DNA from: Deltaproteobacteria bacterium HGW-Deltaproteobacteria-4
Lineage (GTDB): Bacteria > Desulfobacterota > Desulfuromonadia > Desulfuromonadales > UBA2197
Length of the DNA stretch: 64,000 nt
Assembly: GCA_002841765.1 (NCBI GenBank)
Contig: PHAV01000012.1
Location: forward strand, 1 to 64,000
Direction of reading: 5' to 3'
Part shown: positions 25,997 through 33,562 of the stretch, in pieces
Numbering within the stretch: the first letter of the stretch is position 1
How the letters are laid out: every line of letters begins with the position of its first letter
The notes under the pieces: model-generated
What the model was told of the DNA's origin: nothing
The model's database searches: none
What the model saw: the letters and a program-made list of their open reading frames with translations, nothing else
Position numbers and translations under genes: made by a program

Positions 25997-25999
25997 TCC
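25958..25999 (+). repeat. Left copy of 42-bp direct repeat (rlmD 3' end)
   Basis: This segment matches 32412-32453 at 37 of 42 positions, with 19 identical bases at the left end and 12 at the right. It includes the rlmD stop codon and three bases after it. The two copies bracket the pga operon exactly. The five differences lie in the middle; four are at third or first codon bases of rlmD. Confidence 0.9.
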
Positions 26000-26062
26000 C
26001 GTGCATGCTTTGGTCCTGTCTTCAGTTTCGCGACCGGGGCGCCGTGAACCTCAGCCCTCTCC

Positions 26063-26491
26063 CTAGCTCGGCCGACCCTGCTCATCATGGCTCATGACGA
26101 TGCGTCGACTTGTCTGCCAGCGCCGCACCTGTTCCTCCTCCACGCCGAAAAATTCCGCCAGTTGCGCCTGCATCAAGGCATCGGGCTGTCGCGTGCGCCG
26201 CTCGTGATGGCGAAAGCGCAGCAGGTTGTAGCTGGACCATCCGATCAGAACCACCCCGATGAGCACCACCACTAAAATGTACACAAATGGCACGCGAAAC
26301 AAGCTGCCGAGACCATCGAAGCGAAACATCGCCAGAAAGGCCAGATGACCGCCCAACAGCCAGGCGCCGAGAGTCAATAGCGGCCACAGCAGCACTCCGA
26401 GAAACACCCAGAACATGCCGGTCAACACACCCTGGCTGTAGCGCTGCAACCGCGAGACTCCCTTGGGGTTTTCGATGATGGGTGGCTTCAT
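26063..26491 (-). CDS. pgaD: PGA synthesis accessory protein PgaD
   Basis: The 142-residue membrane protein has two segments (about 25-48 and 65-90) and a cytoplasmic C-terminal part. Its neighbours, order and overlap with pgaC (ATGA at 26488-26491) identify it. PgaD pairs with PgaC, and in E. coli c-di-GMP binding to the pair activates synthesis. It is the last gene of the operon and ends 64 bases from the left repeat. Confidence 0.85.
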   Translation of the reverse strand: MKPPIIENPKGVSRLQRYSQGVLTGMFWVFLGVLLWPLLTLGAWLLGGHLAFLAMFRFDGLGSLFRVPFVYILVVVLIGVVLIGWSSYNLLRFRHHERRTRQPDALMQAQLAEFFGVEEEQVRRWQTSRRIVMSHDEQGRPS

Positions 26492-27774
26492 GGGGCGACT
26501 CCTTCACCACTTTGAGCAACGCCGCGATCGGGACTGACCCAGGTGGCGCGGCGTCCACGCGGCTTGAACAAGGCTTTGGGCAGCCCGACGATGGAGGCCA
26601 GCAGATTGATCAACCAGAAAGCCAGGGGATACCAGATCATCCAGTAGTAACAGCGCCCCAGACCCTTTTCATAGCGTGAATCAATACGCAGACTCACAGC
26701 GAATTGCAGCAGACAGGTCAGTCCGAGCACCACCCCGGGCCAGTGAGGCACCATGGAGGGCAGCTCCAGATATTCGGGCAGGGGCATGAAAAAACTCAGG
26801 CTCCAGAGCACCACCACTGCCAGCATGCTGTAGCTCCAGATGACACTGACGGCGAATTCGAGAACCACCGGCCACATGCGCCGTTTTTTCCAGTTGAACA
26901 GGCCACCGATATTGGCGAGCAGCACCTCGTAGCCGCCCTGTGCCCAACGCAGCCGCTGCTTCCACAAACCGCGCAGCGTCTCGGGCATGAGAATCCAGCA
27001 CAGGGCGTTGGGCTCAAAGCGGATGTCCTGGTAATTGAGCTGAAGTTTCCAGCTGATGTCGATATCCTCGGTCACCTTGTCAAGGCTCCAGAACCCCACT
27101 TCGTGCAGCGCCGATTTGCGAAAACCCGACACCACTCCCGAAACGGTAAAGACGCGTCCGTAGATGCGCTGGGCGCGCTTAATCATGCCGATGATCGCCG
27201 AAAATTCGCCGACCTGCACCTTGCCGAGCAAGGTCGAGCGGTTGCGGATGCGAGGATTGCCGGTCACTGCGCCGACCCGTGCGCCGTTGACGAAGTGACT
27301 CATGATCCAGGTGGTGGCGTGGGGATCGAGCAAGGCATCGCCGTCGATGCAGATTAAAAACTCGTGGGGTGATGTCAGGGCCGCCATGCGCAGCCCCATG
27401 GCCTTGCCCTGATTCTGGGTGAAATGCAGCACGCGCAGGCGCGGATGCTGATCGGCCAACTCGTCGAGGATTGCCCCCGTGTCGTCATTGCTGCCGTCGT
27501 TGACGGCGATGATGTCGAAGTCGGGATAGGTCTGGTTGAGCAGCGCGACAATCGTCTCGCGCACGTTATCGCCCTCGTTGTGGCAGGGCACCACCAGGGA
27601 CACTCCGGGATATTCGCGCAGTTTGGGTTCGTTCTGGTAACCGCCCTGGTTGCGCTCGTGGCGCCAATAGTAATAAATGGCGCCGATCATCCAGAAATAG
27701 GCCATGAACAGCGGATAGAAAAACAAAAAGGCCAGTAGCGCGCCTCGGACCTGTTCGAGATAGGTGAGCATCAT
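26488..27774 (-). CDS. pgaC: Poly-beta-1,6-N-acetylglucosamine synthase PgaC
   Basis: The 428-residue family 2 glycosyltransferase has an N-terminal membrane segment, a catalytic domain with SLVVPCHNEGDNV, the DGDALLDP acidic motif, TEDIDISWKLQ and the QRLRWAQGG motif, then several C-terminal helices. It polymerises UDP-GlcNAc and moves the chain across the inner membrane. The ATG at 27774 overlaps the pgaB stop (ATGA). The open frame upstream to 27948 lies within pgaB and is rejected. PgaD follows at once. Confidence 0.94.
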   Translation of the reverse strand: MMLTYLEQVRGALLAFLFFYPLFMAYFWMIGAIYYYWRHERNQGGYQNEPKLREYPGVSLVVPCHNEGDNVRETIVALLNQTYPDFDIIAVNDGSNDDTGAILDELADQHPRLRVLHFTQNQGKAMGLRMAALTSPHEFLICIDGDALLDPHATTWIMSHFVNGARVGAVTGNPRIRNRSTLLGKVQVGEFSAIIGMIKRAQRIYGRVFTVSGVVSGFRKSALHEVGFWSLDKVTEDIDISWKLQLNYQDIRFEPNALCWILMPETLRGLWKQRLRWAQGGYEVLLANIGGLFNWKKRRMWPVVLEFAVSVIWSYSMLAVVVLWSLSFFMPLPEYLELPSMVPHWPGVVLGLTCLLQFAVSLRIDSRYEKGLGRCYYWMIWYPLAFWLINLLASIVGLPKALFKPRGRRATWVSPDRGVAQSGEGVAP

Positions 27775-29705
27775 GGCAGATAGGGGTAGGTGCGTAAGGA
27801 CATGATCGGCATCAAATCCTCCGCCCGCGGCTGGTTGTGGAAGAAATTGTCGGGATAATAACCGTAATGCCGGGCGCCCTCGCGAGTCAGCAGACGCATC
27901 TGCTGCGCCAGAACGCTGCCGGGAATGGCTTCGTTGCTCCTGCGCCAATCGACGCTTTGCAACTCAAAGACCGCCTTGTCCAAGCCGCCGGGTACCTTGG
28001 CGACGCTCTGGACAATGGTGTGCAGCCAGGCATCGGGATCTTCGGCCCCTTCCATGTAGGGCATGGCCATGACGGCGGTGTAATCATACTTCTCAAGAAA
28101 GCGCGGCAGGCTCTGGGCGAACCAGGCCTCGCTGTCCCGCTCCAGTACCGGTCGTGCATAGTGATTGCGCGCCGTCTTGACGGCGGGCCGCCAGGTGCGC
28201 ACCCGCTCGGCGAGATGGGCGGTGAAATCGTGCAACGCCTCACCTTTCAAACGCGTCCAGACGCGTTTGTGCGCCTCATCGGTACGGATTGCGCCGATGT
28301 CACCGGGTAGTCCGGCCGCCTGATAAGCGGTCAGGGATGCAGGGTTTGCATCCTCGAAATCAGAGAGCAATGCGTCGTCGTGAAACAGCAATCCGGCAAA
28401 GGCGGCATGCTTGGCCAGATCTTCGTAAAGCTCGGCGGCCAATTGTCTGGCGCGTGGAGAAAAAGGCGACAGGCGGCGATACTGGTGAGGATCGGGCGAC
28501 ACACTGTTGTCCTCGGACCAGGCCAATACCTGATCGGCTTCATCGCCCAGAGTGAAGGCCAGCACCGGCATCCAGGCATAAACCTGCACCCCGGTGCGCA
28601 CCCGTAGTTGCCAGGCGACGCGGTTGAAGAGATCGGCGCGCAGGGGCAGATGACGGTTAGGGAAATAGAGGGCATCGGCAACACCGTCGCCGTCGGGATC
28701 GGCAAAGGCCTGCAGGTAAACGGTGTTGACACCGAGTTTCTGAATGCGGTCAAGCAGCAGGCCAAGGTTGGTTTCTTGCTGCGCGGGATCAGGGTCGTAC
28801 ACATAGTCCAGATCGACATGAACGACCCGGATCGGAGGCGGCTTTTGCCACTGGGGGTTGCGCATCTGCCAGACAAAGTCGGCGAGCGACGGGTTATCAA
28901 GAATCAGCACCCGGCGCACCGCGCCGAGTGCTTGAGGGTCGTTCTTGCCCACATCCAGGGTGAGGGTGATGGGCATACCGGCTTCCACAGCCAGTTCCTG
29001 CGCGTGGCGATTGTATTCACCGTAAGGCCAGACCATGACGCGTGGCTTGCTGCCAAGCTGCGTCTTGAGCAAGGCGGAGTTCCGTGCTAAATCAGCGCGC
29101 AGACGCTTTAAATAGGTTTCGTCCATTTCATAACGACCGCTGGCGGCGTCATAGCGCAGCGTGGTCATTGCCGGCTGAACGTTGCCCTGGGGATTGGCCG
29201 GAATGCCACGGTGCAGGTCGTAACTGTGTGAACTAATTTCCACCAGGCCCGAGGCGCCGACCTCGCGAATCTGTCCCCAGTTCATGAAGCGCTCGCGCGG
29301 CACCAGAGAGTCACCGTAGGCAACCTGCCCCGTTGCCGGAACTTCCAGCCAGCTGCCGACCAGGGCCAGCACTGCCGGGTAATTGAAAGCTTTGAGCAGG
29401 GGGAACACCTTGGTATAGAAACTCGCGTAGCCGTCATCAAAAGTCAGCAGTACCGCCTTGTCCGGCAGGGGCCGCTCGCCGCGTTGCGCCGCCAGCAAAG
29501 TATCGATGCTCACCGGCGTATAACCGTTCTCCCGCAGCCAGCTGAACTGGGCGACGAGGTTATCACGCGACACCGCCATGCCGTCAGGATCATCCACCAC
29601 GTCCTGCACATCGTGGTAGGATAAGGCAACGAAGGCGCGGGCCGGTGTGGGGGCCAGTGCGCTCAGGATCAGGAGCAACAAGAAAACAATTCTAATCCGC
29701 ATCAT
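27771..29705 (-). CDS. pgaB: Poly-beta-1,6-N-acetylglucosamine N-deacetylase PgaB
   Basis: The 644-residue enzyme has an N-terminal NodB-type deacetylase (LTFDDGYASFY with the metal-binding Asp pair, later SSHSYDLHRG) and a C-terminal glycoside-hydrolase-like domain (from about residue 290, VVHVDLDYVYDPDP). Partial de-N-acetylation is needed for export. The signal peptide ends in ARAF without a lipobox cysteine, unlike E. coli PgaB, which is a lipoprotein. The ATG at 29705 has GGAG 6 bases upstream and overlaps the pgaA stop by one base. Confidence 0.94.
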   Translation of the reverse strand: MMRIRIVFLLLLILSALAPTPARAFVALSYHDVQDVVDDPDGMAVSRDNLVAQFSWLRENGYTPVSIDTLLAAQRGERPLPDKAVLLTFDDGYASFYTKVFPLLKAFNYPAVLALVGSWLEVPATGQVAYGDSLVPRERFMNWGQIREVGASGLVEISSHSYDLHRGIPANPQGNVQPAMTTLRYDAASGRYEMDETYLKRLRADLARNSALLKTQLGSKPRVMVWPYGEYNRHAQELAVEAGMPITLTLDVGKNDPQALGAVRRVLILDNPSLADFVWQMRNPQWQKPPPIRVVHVDLDYVYDPDPAQQETNLGLLLDRIQKLGVNTVYLQAFADPDGDGVADALYFPNRHLPLRADLFNRVAWQLRVRTGVQVYAWMPVLAFTLGDEADQVLAWSEDNSVSPDPHQYRRLSPFSPRARQLAAELYEDLAKHAAFAGLLFHDDALLSDFEDANPASLTAYQAAGLPGDIGAIRTDEAHKRVWTRLKGEALHDFTAHLAERVRTWRPAVKTARNHYARPVLERDSEAWFAQSLPRFLEKYDYTAVMAMPYMEGAEDPDAWLHTIVQSVAKVPGGLDKAVFELQSVDWRRSNEAIPGSVLAQQMRLLTREGARHYGYYPDNFFHNQPRAEDLMPIMSLRTYPYLP

Positions 29706-32155
29706 CAGAGTCTCCAACCCAGGCGCAGGTAATACTCGACACCCGTTTCGCCGTCGCCGTCATAGACACGGCGGCTCAGCACCGCGCCGTAGCTGAGACT
29801 GAAGCGATAATCCGCCTGCCAGTTGTGTTCGTAGAGTATGGCCCCCACCGGATTGGTGCCAAAACCCTTCTGCCAGTAGCCGCCGCCCGACAGTGCCAGG
29901 CGATGACCGAAGGTGCGACTGTAGCGCCGATATAGCAGCCAGTCGTTGTCGAAGGTCAGTTCGGCGGAAAAATCCTGCTCGGGGCTGAAATAGGGAACAT
30001 CGTCGCGCCGATTGGTTGACGCGTAGAGATCCACCACGCCATCGAGCTTGTAATGGGGCCTAGTCACCAGGCGCTCACGCCAGTAGGCGCTCATGCGGCC
30101 AGTCTGGTTGCCGTCACTGAAATCCATGGTTTGCCCGCCCAGGCCCATGCTGCGCAGTTCGCTTTGGCGATAATCAACCCCCAGACGCGCGGCATCGGCG
30201 TCGACGCCATTGCGCAGGGCGCGCAGCGGAGTATCGGCGCTGAATATTTCGAGGGCGAAGGGGAATGACCAGTGATCGTCGCGATACCAGGTTCCGGAGA
30301 AGGCCAGTCCGAGATCGCTGCCGTCACTATGATTGGCGCTGGCCGTTAGGCTGGCGATCAGGTCGCGGCCGCGATATTCCAAACCACCCCCGTAACGCTG
30401 GTAGATGCCCCGGCCTTCGGGGAAATCGGCCCGACTCCAGAAGCCGGAGACGAAGGCCCGGTAGTGGGTGAGAAAGGGCGAGGAGAATAGAGTGCTGCTC
30501 AGGCGCAGTTCCTGGCTGGAAGGCTCGGCACCGCTGCTGTCGGCATAGGCGGCTTCGGTGCGCAGTTCGCGCAGTTCGTGGATGTCCCACAGAAGCTGTA
30601 GTCGCTGTACCTGACGGTTTTCGGGAAAGCGACGGTAAAGATCGGCAATTTCGGTTTGGGCTTCGTCATACTCGCGCAGATCGAGTCGCGTGGCGGCATG
30701 TCCCATTTGCAGACCGGGATGGCCGGGCTCGATGTCGAGGCCATCGGCGTAGGTCTGTTGGGAAAGGCGCGGCCAGCCCCTTGCGCCGTAAATATTGGCC
30801 AACTCACGCACCAGGTCGGGGTTGTGCGGCGCGGTGGCGTGCATGGTAGTAAAACGTCGTTGCCCTTCGGTTAGGTCATCGGCTAATACTCGCGCCAAAC
30901 CGGCGGCGACTTCTGCGTCGAGCCGTTCGCGATTGGCACCGACTCCTCGTCCCAGGCGCCACACAGGCTGTTTAGCCTGCATCCGATCGATCAGGTCGTA
31001 GGCGCTGGGGAAATCCTCCGTTTCGATGTAGGCGTAGAACAGACCGAGGCCGGCTTCAAAGTTCTGTGGCTCTTCAGCGAGCACCCGCAGGTAGAGATCG
31101 CGCGCCACCTCAGGTTTTTGCAGGTACAGATAGGCCTCGGCGGCGGCCTGCAGCGCATAGGCCGGAGGAGTAATACCTTCGTCGGCCAGGCTTTCGTATT
31201 CAGCGATAGCCTCAGCCATATGCACCCGATCGCGCAGTGCCACCACTCGATCAAAGCGCGCCTGGAACACAAAGGGTCGCGCCACTGGATCCTTGACGTC
31301 AAGTTCGGCGAGATTCTTTTCAATCAACGCCAGGGCCCGATCGGTTTCGGCAAAGCGCTTCTCTTCTGACTCGGGTTCCAGGCTTCCCCATCGTACCTGT
31401 TGGGCGGCGCTTCTGGTATGCAGTCGCAACCGTTCCTCGCGACTCAAGAGGTGTGGGTGCTGTTCGGCATACAACTGCGCGCGATGGGTGGCGCCCAGGG
31501 CTTCGAGGGAGAGGATGCGCCCGCGCAAGGCGGCGGAGTCCTCGGGAGCCAGCGTCAAAATACGCTGGTTACGGTCGAGCACAGCCAGGAAATCACCACG
31601 CAGAGTCGCCACATAGGCATCAAGGCGCAGAGGCCAGAGCTCACGGGGATAATGCGCGCGTAGCCGTGCGATGCGCTCATCGGCTGCCGCGAATTCGCCC
31701 GCTTCGGCGAGAGCATAGACATGCCCCTCGATGAAATCGCGATGGGCGGGGAAGCGCGCCAACGCCAGGTCATAAAGGGTGGTCGCTTCCTCAAATCGCC
31801 GGGTGTTGCGCAGGGCTTTACCGACAGCTTCCAGCACATAAGCCGGCGCCAAATCCAGCGTCAGGCCCTCGGCAAGAGCAACAGCCTCCCCATCCCGGCC
31901 TGCCCAACCGAGCACGGCCAGATAATCATAAGTAACCGCCTGGCTGTCGGGAGACTTTCGATGGAGTTCGCCGAGAATCTCAAGCGCTTCGTTGAATTCC
32001 CCGGCGCGCGCCAGGGAAACGGCCCGCTCCTGTGCCGCGGCGGAAGCCGCGAGAGAGGCGCCGGCGGGCAGCCCGACAAGCATCAGCAGCAAGGTCAGGC
32101 ACACCAGTAAACATCCTCGTCTCGGCTTATTCAATTCTTGATCATCTCTGCTCAT
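29705..32155 (-). CDS. pgaA: PGA export porin PgaA
   Basis: The 816-residue protein has a signal peptide (core LLVCLTLLLMLVGLPAGASLAA), a long periplasmic TPR superhelix (about 45-500) and a C-terminal beta-barrel (about 520-816) ending in the outer-membrane pattern EYYLRLGWRL. It exports the polymer. It is first in the operon, after an AT-rich 256-bp region that should hold the promoter. Confidence 0.92.
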   Translation of the reverse strand: MSRDDQELNKPRRGCLLVCLTLLLMLVGLPAGASLAASAAAQERAVSLARAGEFNEALEILGELHRKSPDSQAVTYDYLAVLGWAGRDGEAVALAEGLTLDLAPAYVLEAVGKALRNTRRFEEATTLYDLALARFPAHRDFIEGHVYALAEAGEFAAADERIARLRAHYPRELWPLRLDAYVATLRGDFLAVLDRNQRILTLAPEDSAALRGRILSLEALGATHRAQLYAEQHPHLLSREERLRLHTRSAAQQVRWGSLEPESEEKRFAETDRALALIEKNLAELDVKDPVARPFVFQARFDRVVALRDRVHMAEAIAEYESLADEGITPPAYALQAAAEAYLYLQKPEVARDLYLRVLAEEPQNFEAGLGLFYAYIETEDFPSAYDLIDRMQAKQPVWRLGRGVGANRERLDAEVAAGLARVLADDLTEGQRRFTTMHATAPHNPDLVRELANIYGARGWPRLSQQTYADGLDIEPGHPGLQMGHAATRLDLREYDEAQTEIADLYRRFPENRQVQRLQLLWDIHELRELRTEAAYADSSGAEPSSQELRLSSTLFSSPFLTHYRAFVSGFWSRADFPEGRGIYQRYGGGLEYRGRDLIASLTASANHSDGSDLGLAFSGTWYRDDHWSFPFALEIFSADTPLRALRNGVDADAARLGVDYRQSELRSMGLGGQTMDFSDGNQTGRMSAYWRERLVTRPHYKLDGVVDLYASTNRRDDVPYFSPEQDFSAELTFDNDWLLYRRYSRTFGHRLALSGGGYWQKGFGTNPVGAILYEHNWQADYRFSLSYGAVLSRRVYDGDGETGVEYYLRLGWRL

Positions 32156-32411
32156 GAAATCTCACAGGCGTTACTTTCATTGCTCACATCGGGTATGAAA
32201 TTCACGCACCACGTACAACACAACTTAAAAAATTCATCATTTGTGGCGCCCTTTAAGGCTTCTATTCTTTTTAAAATAACTAGCATGTTCTTCATGAAAA
32301 TAAAAACTTTTTATTGTTTTTGATTAATGACGCAGTAAATGTCCCGCGGTATGCCCTTCAGGCCCGAAGTTGGTCCTCACTAAGCCATGAGGGGAGCTTA
32401 AACGCAAAACT
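32156..32411. other. AT-rich region upstream of pgaA
   Basis: This stretch is clearly richer in A/T than its neighbours and has no credible gene. It contains an A5C/GT5 dyad near 32307-32322 and a CCTCA/TGAGG hairpin near 32376-32394. No promoter can be fixed with confidence. It is the likely site of pga regulation. Confidence 0.4.
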
Positions 32412-32453
32412 CATCACATCGAAAGTTTGGCCATCCTCGCCCGCAACTGATCC
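32412..32453 (+). repeat. Right copy of 42-bp direct repeat (relic of an rlmD 3' end)
   Basis: This copy of 25958-25999 still reads in the rlmD frame as HHIESLAILARN and stop on the plus strand. Just to its left a shorter match (CGCAAA) continues with one extra A. On the minus strand it forms the last 13 codons of the batD-like gene. It looks like the original rlmD terminus left beside its old convergent neighbour. Confidence 0.85.
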
Positions 32454-33562
32454 TTGATCGTCTTCTCCACAGCAGTCAGCAACCAGCGCAGCCAGCTCTT
32501 CATCCGGATCAGCTGCAGAAGAAGTCGCTGGCTGTTTTGCTGTTCCTCTCCCGTAATTTCACCTGCACGCAGTGCATCCGGGGCAAAACGCTGCGCATCG
32601 TGGCTTTGCCAGTAGGCGGCGAGATTCGACAGGAGCTGGCGATCGGCACCGCGTCGCCGCAGGATCTCGACAATTTCGTCGCGGCAGAGCTGCGTTGGCG
32701 GCCGGCCGATAATCCGCTCCAACGCTTCCTCGACCGTGCGCGGAGTGCGGCTCTTGCGGTACGAACGCAACAGAAGATAAAGGACAAGGAAGGTGAAAAG
32801 AAGGAAGGTGCTGTGCACCAGCCAGGTCGGTATATGCTCGATCCCCGCATTCAGAACGACATATTTGTGCGCCAGCGGATCGAAGACCGGCAGGCGGAAG
32901 GCGAGTCGGCCGCGATCATTGCCGCCGGGGAGGTAAAGGTAGCGCAGGGTGCGGGTCCTCTCCTGCGGCGCTGTGCCGACTGTGCCATCCTGGAGGAGAA
33001 TCAGCCGTTCGTTGGCGCCAACTTCGGCTTGCGGCGTTGGAAAGGTTTCGAGCGCCGCCGGACCGCTCAGCACCAGCTGAATCTCGCGACTGCCCCGTCC
33101 TTCAGCCTGCAGCTCCATCGTAACCTGACCGATAGCCCCGGCAAAGCCTTCCGGTCGTCCCTGTTCCGGCAAGGTCAGCACCCGCAGTTCGACCGGTTGT
33201 GCATGATAAGTCTGGCCGGCGATGCTCACCCCGGCACTACTCAGGGGGAGTCGGCCGCTGCGCAGGGGACGGACAGCCCGCTGCATGATCTGCACGAGGA
33301 CAGCTTGATCCTCCTCCAGACGGGGGGGAGGGGTCGGGAGCTCGGCGCTGGCGCTGCTGTCGAGGTTTGGCCAGATCGGGGTAATGGCACTCTGCGGGCG
33401 CGGCGCAGTGCGGATTTCGAGGGTGACAATGACCTCTTCGCCGACATAAGGCGCCGGGTTGGAGAGAAGCAGACGTACCGCCGGGAGATTCTCGGCGGCC
33501 GACGGTCCGGGGCTGCTCAAGACCAGGCAGAGGAGAAAAATGATGAAGAGCACTGGCCTCAT
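32414..33562 (-). CDS. BatD-like membrane protein
   Basis: The 382-residue protein has a signal peptide (LFIIFLLCLVLSSP), a beta-sandwich periplasmic region with VRLLLSNPAPYVGEEVIVTLEI, one membrane segment (about 255-275) and a cytoplasmic helical tail. These are BatD features. The ATG at 33562 overlaps the upstream stop (TAATG). Its last 13 codons are antisense to the rlmD-like repeat. It is the last gene of the MoxR-DUF58-Bat operon. Confidence 0.78.
   Translation of the reverse strand: MRPVLFIIFLLCLVLSSPGPSAAENLPAVRLLLSNPAPYVGEEVIVTLEIRTAPRPQSAITPIWPNLDSSASAELPTPPPRLEEDQAVLVQIMQRAVRPLRSGRLPLSSAGVSIAGQTYHAQPVELRVLTLPEQGRPEGFAGAIGQVTMELQAEGRGSREIQLVLSGPAALETFPTPQAEVGANERLILLQDGTVGTAPQERTRTLRYLYLPGGNDRGRLAFRLPVFDPLAHKYVVLNAGIEHIPTWLVHSTFLLFTFLVLYLLLRSYRKSRTPRTVEEALERIIGRPPTQLCRDEIVEILRRRGADRQLLSNLAAYWQSHDAQRFAPDALRAGEITGEEQQNSQRLLLQLIRMKSWLRWLLTAVEKTIKDQLRARMAKLSM

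Larger units (their letters stand above)
26000..32411. mobile_element. Putative genomic islet carrying pgaABCD
   Basis: The 6.4-kb segment between the two 42-bp repeats contains only the pga operon and a 256-bp AT-rich upstream region. The repeats and the disrupted tail-to-tail neighbours indicate an insertion. No integrase, transposase or terminal inverted repeats are visible, so the mechanism is unknown. Homologous exchange or a passive insertion is possible. Confidence 0.6.

Noticed and set aside
26000-32411. Search for an integrase, tRNA target or terminal inverted repeats for the pga islet
   Set aside because: None is visible; only the direct repeats support mobility, so no named element class was assigned.
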